A stretch of 63,974 nucleotides of DNA from Nephromyces sp. MM_2019 (lineage: Eukaryota; Apicomplexa; Aconoidasida; Nephromycida). Location: contig JADHZB010000590.1 of NCBI GenBank assembly GCA_015657535.1, positions 1 through 63,974 on the forward strand. Direction: 5' to 3'. Below are positions 12,836 to 26,300 of the stretch, one piece after another (within the stretch, counting starts at the first letter, position 1; each line of letters starts with the position of its first letter). The notes under the pieces were generated by a model. It saw only the letters and a list, made by a program, of their open reading frames with translations. It did no database searches and was not told the DNA's origin. The position numbers and the translations under genes are program-made.

Positions 12836-15230
12836 TCAAAAAGAGTAAACAAAGCCATAAGATAGCTGCAGAAAAAATAAAATATTGCGAGTTCCAAGTG
12901 ACCCTGTCATATGAAGGAAAAGTGAGTGGTAAAAAGTTAAAATATTAAAGATCGCTTTGCTAACTTAGGGATACAGCATATGATAAGAGTCACAACGGGG
13001 AGAGCCATGAAACCAATTCTCCTAAGGTTAAAGTATCAATTTGAAGAGTTTAAACATATGGGTAAATTAGTCCTGATCTCAATATAACCTGGAAGGGATT
13101 AGTGAGAATCCATAGACAGACTTGAAAGGTACGTTGAACATATGGGATTCAACCATTTCTCGAGAGCTTGAAAGTCTTGAAATAATAATATCTGCCAAAA
13201 GGATCTATTAAATGTTGTTAAAATAAAGTAATTCACAGTTAGGTATAATAAAAACCTTTTTGTACTGAGTGAAAGCATTAGCACTTATCAGATTGAACTT
13301 AACAATAAAGCAGTGCTTTATCCAATCGACACCAAACTCGAGTGAGAACACAAATAACTAAAAATAAAACAAGAAATTCTTCTCAAATAACAGATAATTT
13401 GCAAATTGTTATACCAGCCATGTGAAGTTTTGTATATACGAAGAAATGTTGAATCTGGATAGAAAGTATATATACAGTTATCATTTTCGAGTTATCAAGC
13501 TCTTAATTTACCCTCGAGATGTTGATATCCTAAGATAGACTATAAAAGCATCACAAAAGAAAAGAAAACGCTCAACAACATCCGATGATACTATCTGGAA
13601 TAGCGTCTTATCAGTGTATTTCTTGAAAACCGTGGATTTAATTTCACCAAAATTGTTGGTTACCACAATAATAAACATGATTGACTTTATCAAAAAGAAA
13701 ATCAATTAAATAATGTCTTAAAAAATGGGAAAAACATTTACCTCTGAAGAATTGATAGCTATACTCAAGCTCAACACACGGATCAGGTGCAAAAAGCTAT
13801 GGGCAAGAATATAAAACAAGACTGCTAGATACTGGGCAAGCAGTGAAATTTTCTGAATAAACGGCTGTTCAGCATTGTTAGGCTCAATTTTCACCTTTTC
13901 TTCGTATTCTACCTTAATTTGTTGGTGTTTAGGGCATTGAAAGTTTACAGGCTTTTTCAGCTTTGTGTTATATTGAAAATTTAGATTATATCTATCTAAG
14001 TAATGGATAACAGAAGATATTAATGAATCCATCATGTCCCTGCCTATTGATCGGCAAAGCCTTTCGAAAATTTCCAGCATGTTGAATATAACATAAAGTT
14101 TCATAAAGGGTTGTGCTCTTATGTAGTGGTAAAGTCTAGACATGTCAATTAATGAGAAAATCAAAATAGAAAGCAGAAGAAGAGAGAAGCGAATCGAATC
14201 ATTGAGAGCTGGCAAATTAATTTCTGGGTGAATTGTGTTTTCCATATAAGTTTGTGTTGAATCTTTATTTCTGGAAAAGTTACCTAGGTCGTTTCCTGGT
14301 TTTTTGCCTTTTATGCTATTGGGGCGCTGTGATTACATGATTGATAAAAAGGTTGATTGCTTTTGTTACAAAGATTAGCATTTCCTAAATAATATCAATT
14401 ACCTTATGTTTTTGGCGTGGATTAAGTTCCCGATTAATAGAATTACTCCCTTGGTGGTTTAAGACTGATAATATAGTTTTAAGAAAAGTATGGAATGGTA
14501 CAAAATTTTATTATGAAAGGAGTCTTAAACATTTGATGTCGTACGGAGTTCGTTTGTTAGTCTCGATCCAGGGATATTGGGCTGAATTTTAATCATGCGG
14601 CTTGCCAGTGCTAGTATTTCTTTTAAAGTAAACCTTGATAACGTAAGCAGAGCCTGAAATTGTGAAATTTATTTACAGGGCTGGGCTCATAATATATATT
14701 GATTACCTGTATTGGCATAAATGTAAGGTCATAAAGCAGTGCATCTAAGCATATAAGTGTTGCAAGTAGCATAAGGGTTTCTAAATTTATTGGAACGGAG
14801 CTCATGTGATTAAGCTGATTCTGAAACAAATGGAATTTGTTCATATGCTCGAATATATCCATAGGTGGTTTTGATTTATATTAATTCCGAATTTTATAAT
14901 GTTAAAAATGCATACACCTTGTTAGTGCGGAAACTAGAACGTAAATACTTGCCAACATCGACTTACTTTAGGTAGTGACAAATGTGGGTGACTTGAATTT
15001 GTGAATCTAAAGTTCGTTTGAGCTACTAAGTTGCCTGCATTGTTCTCAGGTTCTTTGCATGCCCGGGTACGACTTTCTTTAGTGTCAGAAGGCTCATTAT
15101 GTGGTTCATGTGAGTTGTTCCGAAAGTTAGATAGCTCAAATTTGATTGATGTCCCATTGAGCTCATTGTAGAAAAAGCTTAAGATTTGGGATTTTATTTT
15201 CATATTTTTCATCTCGGTATCAGGGTGCAT
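12836..15230 (-). CDS. TAPT1: TAPT1/EMP65-family multi-pass ER membrane protein
   Basis: Homologue of TAPT1 (yeast Emp65), an ER/SUN-associated membrane protein. Hallmarks in order: a short N-terminal region with LSFFYNELNG; LMLLATLICLDALLYDLTFMP; SRLYHYIRAQPFMKLYVIFN followed by MLEIFERLCRSIGRDMMDSL; NNFGEIKSTVFKKY; VDWIKHCFIVKFN; and RRIGFMALP. Exons, in transcription order: 14967-15230, 14707-14820, one beginning at 14653, one covering at least 13742-14245, 13512-13684, 13415-13454, 13256-13357, 13089-13204, 12975-13021 and 12836-12903 (stop TGA). Phases close exactly through the last six exons. The junction between the third and fourth exons (about 14250-14540) is unresolved. The protein ends soon after the last hydrophobic segment (FVYSF), shorter than in animals. 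Confidence 0.92.
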
Positions 15231-17336
15231 GGCAGAGAAGAAGCTAACAACATAATTAAGTGTTGCTTATGGAGTTAATTGATATTGAGCTACCGAATTT
15301 GTGTATGCGTGCTTTAAGTTAATTTTACGGTGTGTTTGTTGAAAGTTGCCACGATTTTTAAAGCTGTTTCTTATAGAGATCTCAATAATTCGAGCGGTCG
15401 ATTCCAATCAAATCATTTCTGTAGTGGACTTGTTATGTAGAATCTGAAAAGAAGCAAGTTTTAATATAAAATTTTCAGTTTAGTTCCACATTGAATGATT
15501 ATTGAAAGTTTTACTTGGCAGCTTAACTATGTAATCTTAAAAGAAACTTATCTAATTTGATAGTTTTTGTTAAACTAAAATTTTAGTTGATTACTTCTTG
15601 TTAATAAGCAAAGTTTGATTTACTTCTCTAAGAGAGCACAAAGACAAACCTTTAATCGGGAGTCAAACCATATGCTACCGAGAAGTTTTTGCTGAGCAAT
15701 TATGACTTTAATTCCCGAACAAATAGATTAAATAATTTAAACCTCCCTTATCTCTTTCTATGGAAAGCATTAAAACTATTTTTTATTTTAATTTTACCTA
15801 AAATTGTTGCTGTATTTTCCAGATGTTGAGCAAAATCTTACTCGATTTCTAGATTATGCTGGTAGTTGATTTGTACCCAACCAATGCTTTGATAAGTGAT
15901 TACTCATAGATTTTATTACACGATTGTTGACAATAGTATTGCTTGAATACATATCAACAGGCTCATAGAAGCTTATAAACACATAGCACTCACAAAGATA
16001 ACATGCACGGCACGTTATGAGTGTATATAAATATATTGATTTAAGCATACGTATATAAATATATATGTAAAAACACGTGTTTTACAATACATCTATTTTG
16101 TAAAATTTTATCCATAATTTTGAAAAAGGTAATGAGAATAAATTTAATAAACTCGAACAAATTAAAAAATTATTAAACGCACCCACAAGACAAAATCTCC
16201 ATGCTTAGAACAGACACATCTGTGCAGTGTAAAAAACTCAATATCTGCGTGTATCATCTATTGGTCTCACTGTCACACGTGCATCAAACGCTAAATTAGA
16301 TTGATTATTTTTGTATTAATGTTAAGTGTTTAACAATATGACCATTACTCAAAACAGTGCTAAGATCGAAATTTAAACTCAACCTCTAATTACAACTTGA
16401 GAGAAGCACAATTATCTAAAATTACTGAAAAAAATTACTTTCATATCACTGCATGGGTCTGTCTGCGATAAAATCACACCTAGTCTGCCATACTCCCCCA
16501 TTTAGCTTAGCTTAACACACTCATTCGTAATAGACCTCACTCACCCATACTTAAAACTGCTTTGTTAACTATATTCAAATTCGTACAATTGCACTCAGTC
16601 ACATAGCCATACTCAATTACACAACAGTGTTCACACATCGCTACAAACACTTGGGGTGACTTGTAAACTTTATTGCACCCAGGTCACACATGATCATGTT
16701 TATTAATTTTTAAACATACCGTCACACGCTACCAAAAAAATTTACATATGACTGACTACAGATGCTAAACATAGTAACATATACTTAAGCACACTCAACG
16801 CTGAAACAAACCCCCACTCAATCACGCTCCCAACGTGTTCTCACTTAAATTAGCCCACGAAAACATGATTGCAACCGGATTTTACTAAGTTATCTATTCT
16901 ATATAATTATACTATAAACGAATCAATTAGCTAATTAAAAGGTTTCACATGTAGTAATTGCAAGGAGAAATTTCAGTTAATTAACTCACGCTGTTGTAAT
17001 AAAAATCAAGTAGTAATTTTACGGCAGCTTTCAACTTTATTGTTTTCAGATCATTTCTCACTATAACAAACGTAAAATACATTAACAAAGAACTGGACAA
17101 CTAGAGTTAGAATTCCGTACTCTCTAATTACAAATATAATTAGCTTAGTTATATTTGGATTAATAATCACATTCAAATATCCTAAAAATCTATTTCTTAA
17201 GAAGGCTTAAGTTATGATTATTTTAAGCTTAGAAACACATTAATTAAGTTTATATATATTTTAATTGAAATTTTCATATTCTTATTGATTCCTATTGTAC
17301 TAAATTGTGTAAATTTTTATTTCTCTTTTAACAAAA
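15231..17336. other. Intergenic region between TAPT1 (-) and NOMO (+)
   Basis: A divergent promoter region of about 2.1 kb. Next to TAPT1 the + strand has more G than C. Towards NOMO (about 16190-16870) it becomes rich in A and C, with many CACTCA/CACAC words and few G. No RNA gene or ORF is supported. Confidence 0.5.
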
Positions 17337-20300
17337 ATGAATGAGTCAAGATCGGATAGCGGCATTAGGCTCACTCTTTTACACCTTTCATGGCTTGCCT
17401 TTTGTATCTCTTACCTTACTCTTAATGCTGAATGCAATACGTCTTGGTCAGGTTGTGAAGGAAGGATTGTTGATCGAAACGGAAACATATTTGAGGATCA
17501 CTCTATTGATTTCAGCAGAGTTCATATAAACCTTTACAATAAACAGGGATACATCCAGCAATCAGTGGTAAGCTGAATACTCAGAAATTACTCTATACTT
17601 GAACTTATATACCGAATAAGCTACTTTAATCTTCGTAACGATTCAAAAATACACTTTTAATGCCGAAATTTCAGCCCTGTGCTCCAAATGGCTATTACTC
17701 TATGCCAATTGAAGATGAAAACCGAACTTATGATTTAAAAATCAATGGACCAGAAGGGTGGCACTTCTCACCACCTATTTATGTGGTTCAGAACACTTGT
17801 GACCAAGCTAAAGATTTCGTTTTCGAAGGTAAGAGAAGCAACTACCTAAATAACCTAAAATCAACATCTTTTTATACGCTTAGGCTTCAGTGTTGTTGGA
17901 AAGGTTACCTCAAAGCATTCCACCCAGGGCATTGGAGGCATAAAGCTCTCTCTTTACCAAAAGGAAATCCTCAAGTCAACAGCCACAACCCAAGACAATG
18001 GTCAATATGTTTTCAGCCATATTTTACCTGGAAAAGTAACTATAAAGGCTGCAGATTCTGAATTCCACTTTATCAATAATTATATCGAATCTCAAGTCCT
18101 GGATAACAAATTATTTATGGTGGATGATTTTGTTATCGATGGATACCCTGTCGAAGGCCAATTAATTATAACGGAAGGTGAATACTAAGGATTAACATTT
18201 TTAGTATAATACAAATATAGATTACCTAATCTTTTCAATAGGTGAATTTTATTATCCCATATGGGAAGCTACTGCTATAATCTATCCCTCGGATAAAACA
18301 GCACCTGAAAATATTTGCACACTTAAGCCTTCAGAGATAATACAAAAATTAGATGGAGCTCAACTCACTCAGACTGATATGGAAGGAAATTTCGTATTTC
18401 AACAAACATTGATGGGTACTTACAACATAGTCACTTGTGGGCCTAAAGATAAACCCAACTGCATAACTTCTCCGTCTCCATATTTTTTTGAAGTAAAACA
18501 CTCTCCAGTTAAAATAGAACCCACATTCGAGGTACTATTAATACATCAGCATCTTGCACTATAAAAGAATATGTGAATTTGCTTAGCCATTGATAAAAGC
18601 TAAGAGACTAAATACTCTATGCAAATAGAGCGTGACGATTCTTCTTAAAATTTATAATTATTTTTCAGATTACCTCGTTTACTCAAGCTGGAATTGTCAC
18701 TACCAAAGAAGGAGCTCCACTAAAGGGTGCCAGCATTACTATAGATAATAGAATAACTGTGTCCTCCGACGAAGGAGGTCACTTTTATGTACCAAATACA
18801 ACACCCGGTTACCATTCAGTCGAAGTTTACTACCCAAATTTCTATTTCGATGAGCAGAATCAAGTTAATTATTATACAAAACTTTAAATACGCTTTTATA
18901 TATACAATTCCTAAATTTTTTACAGATGAAGTTCAGCTACATTGCTCAAAATCCCATTGAAATAATAGCCACTGCTTTTGATATTTGTGGAACTGTTTAC
19001 CAGCCTCAGAAAGCAGGAGCCTCTCCAGGCGAATACAAACCAGACAATGAGGCAATAATAAGTGTACAAAAACCTGATGGCTCAGACATGCTTGTCTCCA
19101 CACAAAAGGTAATACTCAGATGTAACTTGTTGAATATTAATATTTAGCTATACAAAACCCACAAGAATTAGTGTTTTTTGATTGAACTACCCTAACCTTC
19201 ACAAAGCATATTTCAGCATGCGGATTAATTGAACTTATATAGTCCTAACATAACCTAACTCACTAAGAAGATTTCTTTCATATGATTAAATTATCTTGTC
19301 CAACTATAACATAGCTGTTTTTACTACTATTTTAATCTGTTTCTATGCATATGACACATAGGGAAGCTATTGCTTCAAGTCTGAAGCTGGAAATTATAAC
19401 ATTTCTGTCTACAACGATCCTAAACAAGAATGGTTGTACACAACCTCCCCTGCCAGTAGAATGGTTACTATTTTGGACTCTCCTATTAAAAGCGTAGACT
19501 TTTATAAGAATATGTTTAACATGCAAGTAGAAGTTTCCACCTTAGAACCATACGAACAAGCATTTGATTTCTCCCTTGTAAAGTATAACAAAAATACCAT
19601 GCCTAATCCCGTTGAAAGTGAGTTATTAATCTGTTATCATTAATGCCATGGTTAATTAGCAAATTACAACTTACCCTCAGTATCTTTGGCTAATGGTGAA
19701 TCTTACCAACTACATCCTGGCAAGTATGAGCTAACTATAAAAAATTCAAATTGGATCTTTGAAAATCAGACAATTACGGTAAAGTTTGTTTTCAAAATTA
19801 CAAGAATTTCACTTACGCTATAATATGCTCTTTAGATTGCTATATTTAAATTTTCAACCACCTTTATCAAAAGCCCTACTTATTTTTTCAAATTTTTAAT
19901 TTATTACTTACCCTAAGACACTACCTTTATATGACATTGAATAAAATTTTTACACCAACTCTATCCACAAAACAACTAGCACCTTCTTCATAATTTATTT
20001 CCACAGCATTATGCATTCTCATATACACATTCATGATGACTAAATGTACACTTACTCAACAAGTTGACATTGCTTTGCTTTTCTGGATAAAATTATTCAA
20101 TTCACTCTATTTCAGCTTGAAACTGGCAAAGATGTTAACCTCAAGGCTCAATTCAAACAGACAGGCTTCAAATTAGAAGGGACCATAGACGAGGATGCTA
20201 CTATTGTCATATCTGACTTTAAAGGTAAAACAAATTTATTTTTGAGCAACTCTTTATTCTAACTGACTTTCTCTTCATACATCATTACTCAGAACCTGAA

Positions 20301-22794
20301 TCATTCAAACAAGCTTATAAATTGAAAAGTGGACCATTTTCTCTCTCTATGCCTCATTCAAATGACTACAAATTGATGCCAGATAATTGCACTACTTTGG
20401 AGAAAGAATACTTCACTACCAATTCAGACTCTTTAAAGGCTACAAATATCAAGGTCTGCACGATTTAAGTAATATATCATTTGAAACTAAACTTATGGCT
20501 TCTACTCAGGTGAAGGAAAGGTTATTAATTGGCTCAGTTTTGCTACCTCAATCGTTCAATATACAAGAAATCGGAAACTACGACTTCTGTATAAACGCCT
20601 TTGACTCAAAAGTTAGAAGATTGACATAAATATATATTTATGTATATATATGTATATATACATATATACATATTTATTTAAACATATATATATTGTTTTC
20701 CATAAATGCTCAGGGAAAACTACTTGACTCAGTGAAACCACAATTCAACTCTTATACTAACAAATTTGATTATCAAATGTGGATTTCGAAATTGTCTGAT
20801 TTTACTTATTTTGAACCTGCATTCACACGAACAGGCATGGACGTGAAATTTGTACCCTCAAAAGTTTTTAGATCTGATATGACTTTTGACAACAGTGGTT
20901 GCTTGACCACTCCTGATGTGCAGTTAGAAATAGGCCAGAATATTTACATTAAATTTGGCCAACTGTATGAAGGTAGAATCTCATACTAGTCATTTATTTT
21001 TCATAAAAATTATAACTAAGTTTCATCTTGGATGTCCCTCAAGTCCTATTCTCAAAGACCCTTTTGCTTAATATTTATTTAAATCTCAGGTGAATCATTA
21101 GTTAGACTGACAAATTCCAAAGGTACCACGGAATATCAAGAATTTGTAAAAACTAATCTCGAAAGTGTTAAACTCGGTCCGATTTTTAACGACCTTCACA
21201 TGCCCATAGAAGCACACATAGACGGATACCATTTGCAAGCTGAAGGGCCAACTAACTTTTTAGCTACCAGGTAAATTATACTGTCTAGTCAATTTTATCA
21301 TCATATCACTCCTAAACCAATCTTACAAATTTTAGGATTTCTGAATTGAAAATTTTTTTTGATTCGACCTCGAATCAGGATGCTGCCTCTCTGGAAGGAG
21401 CATCTATTTTCTTAACCTCTCTTAATGACACACAATATAAACAAAAGAAGTATCTCAGTAGCAGCCTTGAAGCTACATTCAGCGATATCCCTACTGGTAG
21501 TTATTTAATCCAAGCAATCATGAAAGAATTTGCTTTTAATCCTTCTCAACAAACAGTCACTATTGCTGAGGTATTTAGAGACTAAACAAAATTTATAATT
21601 ATTTAAAACTCTTAAATAAAAATCTTTAGGGTGAATATAAAGTTTTAAATTGGAATGCAAAGCGAGTCACATACTCATGCTATGGAAAGATAGAATCTTT
21701 ATTTTCTGCTCAATCTGATTTTAAAGAATTATTTGTTGAGGTAAAGATCCCACTATTTCTTCAAATCTAACTAAAAATACAACGTTTTGATCAAAAGATT
21801 GAATTTTAATATCATTTTATAGTTTCTAATCATAGATTATTTTAAAAATTTTGAAATTTAGGCCGAGAATAAGGATTATGGAATTATTGATGCATCTGTT
21901 AACACACGAGGCTTTTTCACACTAAAAGGACTAGCCCCACACGTTGACTATACTGTGTCCATTGTCTCTCATCACCCCACTGAGTTTGAATTGCAACGAT
22001 TTTCCCCTAGTTCACAAATTGTCAATTTACAAATGAAGGATAAAGAAGGTAAAATTCTTATACCTTATACAATATCCCGAGCCACATCCTATTGAATACT
22101 TTTTCCCCAATAGGTGTTATTTTCCACCAAATCCCCGTGTCTACACAGAGCATTTTTGGGAAACTTACAGATATACCTCTAGATGACGTTTTTACAATTG
22201 AACTGTACGAAAAGGATTCAAATAAGCTTTTCGCTTCACAGCAATTACATTTAAATAATTATTTTGAGTTCCCTGGCCTTCCATCTAACACCTATAATTT
22301 GAGTGTTTACAAGGGTCAAACTTCTCAAAAGAAGGCAAAAAAATCATTGGAGGTATATAACCTAAGCTTTACGCATATTGATATATTAGCTAACATGCCT
22401 GTTTTTGCAGATTTTCAATCAGGAAGACATCCAATTTGATGGAAAAAACAAGTTTGTTGAGGTCAAACTTGACAATAAAGTTCCTCAGGAAGAAAAAACA
22501 CCTACTGGGACCGAAAATAATTTGAAAACCTCACCTATGATTTCCATTATCATTTTAGGGTTTATATTTTATTATTACATAAAATCAACAGGTAATACAA
22601 CTAATATTTGCTTTGGACGACCTATACTCAAATAATCTATATAAAACATTTTAAATCAACCAATTATATATAATTTATAAATCAAGTGAATAGCATATTT
22701 TATCTACAAACAAAATTCATAAATTTCAGATCTAGATAAAGCTATGTTAAATTGGTGGAATAAAGATAGATTAACAAGAAAAAAACAAAAATGA
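17337..22794 (+). CDS. NOMO: NOMO (nodal modulator), BOS complex subunit, 1176 aa in 19 exons
   Basis: Large type I ER membrane protein built from repeated immunoglobulin-like/carboxypeptidase-regulatory-like beta-sandwich domains. NOMO, with nicalin and TMEM147, forms the BOS complex of the multipass translocon. Residues about 10-31 are a signal peptide, followed by CEGRIVDRNGN, typical of the first domain; domain starts such as FSVVGKVTSK and FTQAGIVTTKEG recur. A single TM helix lies at about 1138-1156 and the tail ends KKQK, a KKXX-type ER retrieval signal. Exons: 17337-17567, 17675-17828, 17884-18177, 18242-18531, 18669-18863, 18926-19108, 19362-19617, 19681-19778, 20116-20224, 20293-20453, 20510-20611, 20714-20972, 21090-21270, 21336-21570, 21630-21740, 21862-22048, 22114-22352, 22411-22591, 22730-22794. 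They sum to 3531 nt with all phases closing. The intron at 20454 has an unusual GTCTGC donor. Confidence 0.95.
20627..20694. repeat. AT/TATG microsatellite inside a NOMO intron
   Basis: Alternating TATATATGTATATA repeats fill much of the intron 20612-20713. Confidence 0.8.
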
Positions 22795-23178
22795 TCAGAT
22801 ATCGCATAACCGACTACAACTAAGCTCTATTTACTTTTCATAACATCTTTTTTATAACAGTTAATAGACTCCAATTTTTTTACAGGAATCTTTGAAATGA
22901 ATTTTGAGGGAATTTTAGGGAAAATTTATCAACACTAGAAAACCTTTAAATGTAATATTTAAATAAAACCTTGTTTGTTTTTCGAAATGAATTTGATCGG
23001 GAAATCATTATTTAGTGGATTTTATAAAAGATAGTGATATAAAATGACACTTTAAAATTAATTTTATGGCTGACGCTTATCTATTCATAATAGATAAAAT
23101 CAAATAGGAATATGAAATTTTAATTTTTTAGCTGCTTCTGGGAAAAATTTTGGTTGTTTGATATCATCTGCTTAGTAA
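22795..23178. other. Intergenic gap between convergent NOMO and BUD31
   Basis: About 380 bp separating two convergent stop codons. No feature is seen beyond AT-rich 3' flank. Confidence 0.6.
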
Positions 23179-24117
23179 CTATTCTCCACTTACACAGCCT
23201 TTACACCCACAAGTTACACACTGAATTTCACCCTATACAAAAAACATAAATGAATTTATATGTAGAATAGGATAGGTGAAATTCGAAGATTGATTTATTC
23301 GTATACACAGTGTACAGCATTACCTTAGCATGTTCCAAGGACTTGCTCGGAACTCTGCATATGCAAGTGGTCCCAAAAGATTGATCTGTTGATTGAATAC
23401 ATTTCAAGCAGCATAGCTTTTCATAGCCAGGTTTCTTCCACTTTGCTATAAGATTGCCATCGGCATAGCCTTCTCTTATGCAATAATCGTATAGCTCCCC
23501 TGAAGTTATAAAATTGAGTGATTTTATGATAATTCTATTTAGCTATCAATACAAAATAAGTTGATTTAAATCTGAGGCATCTTTGGAACTATTCATGAAA
23601 ATTTCGCTAAAACTAGCTTCAATGCTTGGATTAAAGTGTTCAGGCAGCACATAATATATTTATGCAAAAGATCAATCATATTAAGATTGATATATTCTAT
23701 TGAAGTCCCAACTATTATTTCGTGGCAATTATTACGTAAAGAACTATGTATATACTAGGTTTTAAATCAATTAATTTTATCATTAAATACTGATGGATAA
23801 TATCATAATGAAATTGACAATTGCTTTAAAGTCTAAGATCATATGTTTTATAAATTATCATTCAAAAGTTCACAAGCTGTTGTATATAACTTAGATTTAC
23901 TTGAAATTTCTTTTCTTTTATGATATAATTCGTAGATGTATCGACTGCGTTGATGGTGAATTCTATAAATAGGCCAGAGGGTCTCATTTTTTCTTTTTCC
24001 CTCATGTGGGTCATCAGTTGCTTCTTTCATTTTCTGGTTGAGGGCATCCAATGTTGGCTCTATTAGCTCCCATCCTTCGGGTCTCAGGGCACTATTGAGT
24101 GTACGTATTCGGGGCAT
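23179..24117 (-). CDS. BUD31: BUD31 (G10) spliceosome protein, 148 aa
   Basis: BUD31 is a small zinc-binding protein of the activated spliceosome. The N-terminal motif [16 protein letters not shown], the HEGKRKNE and WPI(Y)RIHHQ(R)[11 protein letters not shown] stretch, and [15 protein letters not shown] then [10 protein letters not shown] are all diagnostic. The C-terminal Cys cluster ([15 protein letters not shown]) carries the zinc ligands. Exons: 23901-24117, 23324-23499 and 23179-23232, total 447 nt, phases closing. Length is close to the usual 144-157 aa. The first exon joins at ISR|ELYDYC exactly as in other species. The protein is almost certainly functional, and its presence fits the intron-dense genome. 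Confidence 0.97.
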
Positions 24118-26300
24118 CTTAATTATTAAAGGCCTGGGGAATGCTAAGAGAGTTGGTTGGGTAAGGTCTTGGCAAGATGTTTAGGGATAATATTGAAACT
24201 TAATTTTGCTTTCCTAAATTGAGGAGCAAAAGGCTTATTATAATTAAGCTCTAGTTATATACAATTATAAAGAAACGTTAAGTGCTTATGTAGCTTTAAT
24301 TAGCTTTGGTGTCTGCTTTAGAGGTTTATTTATATCTGTGTAACGATTTATTTTTGCTTTGGTAAGGGTGGTAACTTGTTCATGAGTATTTGTTTTGAAG
24401 TTTTAGGCGTTTATATATCGAGGTAAGACTTGTTTTAGTTTAAGGCATTTGAGTTGATGTGAAGGGTATATACATATATATAAAGATATAATTAGCGATT
24501 CTATTTGGCTATTTAGTTGTATTGATGTAGTAAATTTTTGTGTAATTAGTCAGTGGGATAGCTTGCTAGTAACCAAATACTTCAAATTTGCTATCTCTAG
24601 CATTAGTATAAGTTATATGTGCGCATAGTTGAGCTTATGCTTATATGTTATTGATGTAACTGTTGTATATAATTACTAGCAGTGTGATTGTTTTCGTTAT
24701 ATAAAAGTTTAATGAGTTGCCAATGTACAAAATACCTGTGTCATTATCTCAGCTTAAGTATAAATAAGTAGATTTATAATAGATGGCTATAAAATTTAGC
24801 TGTTGTGCTTATTACTAAGCTTTTAATAGGTTATTTTTATTTTTAACAAATGATTGGTCAATTTAGCCATGTGATTTACTATTTAATAACGACTCCTTGT
24901 GCGCTTAACGTTTTTGTACTCTTGTTTAACTTGCATCAATTTTGTTTTAGGGATTTGTCCTTTCAGTAAGCAATTTGTGAAAGTAAAAAGTAATAGAGTA
25001 TGATTCATAAGCTTTCACAAATACTTACTATTGTTTTTAGAAAATGAGTAAAAATGTGCAATGTAAATAAAAAGCAACTTTACATCTTCAAAATTAAGCA
25101 TAATTGCAATGTATGCAATGCAACTCACTCTGCTTCGTTCTATTATATTACAGTATATATTTTAACCCTGGGCAACTAAAGAATTAATAGTTTTCGTTAT
25201 ATCAATTTATTTTTTGTCTAAGCTACATTAGCTTAACAAAAAATCAAATCAAAAGCTTCCACTGTTTAGGATTTTTTTTGTTAAATCAAATAAAATCATT
25301 TCATTTTTTAGCAAACTTATATTGGGTTGTTAAAGTTACAAAATTATTACAAAAGTAACAAAATTGACAAACTCATGCTTTTGGCACACATCAGTTCAGA
25401 ACTCACTACGAGAGAGAGCAAAAGTTAAAGAAACAATGATGGGTAAAGTATTGAGGCATATTTAATTCAACACAGTAATACTAGTGTTCATATTTTGTTT
25501 ATGGAACAGATTTTAAGCCCACCTGTAATTCTTTCAGATAATTTTGATCTTAATTCTCTAAATAGTTTTAATTTCGAATAACTTTCAGTAGCAAGGCATA
25601 TTAATTATTTCTATTTAAAACTCGACTGTTTTGTTTTATTTTAATTTTAAAAAACTAAAATATTTAGCCGCTTCGTTAATTTATGTACCAGTTTGAACGA
25701 CAAGAAATCGATTTCTGAGAAGATTTACCTATAGATAATCATCGTTTAGGCTGAGTTGGTTCAGTAGCTCCTAATCTATTTATATGTATTATGATTATTC
25801 AATAACACTCAAGCATCGCGTAAATATCAAAATAATTCAACAGTACACAGAATTTAAATTGAATAAAAAATATTTATTTTAAAGAAAAGAGTATAAAAGT
25901 TATAAACTAGTTTAAAAAATTATTAAAAAATTATATGGTGGATTTGTCTAAATTTTGCAAACACATCCAAAAGGAATTACCAATATCTGCATAAATTACG
26001 ACTACGCAAAGAACATTACAATCTTTATGTTTTCTTTTTACGCACAACCCTCATGATTACTACATGTTAACAGGCGTGTTCCCAGATCAGACTCAACATA
26101 TACTAGTTGATATAGACACAACTAAGAAACAAAATTAGCATGCAAAACGCGTGAGGTTATAAAAATATTTGATTAATTTATATATTTTAATTGCTTCCAA
26201 TCAATATATACTTGATTTAAAACTTACTTGTCGGGAACAAATAAACTGTGTCCAACCATCTGGCGATTATTGAGTCGTGCAATAGCTACTCTCATTCATT
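24118..26300. other. Divergent intergenic region between BUD31 (-) and TRAPPC1 (+)
   Basis: About 2.2 kb without a supported gene. On the + strand G exceeds C in the first half (next to BUD31), and C exceeds G near TRAPPC1. The skew therefore flips between the two promoters. Confidence 0.5.
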
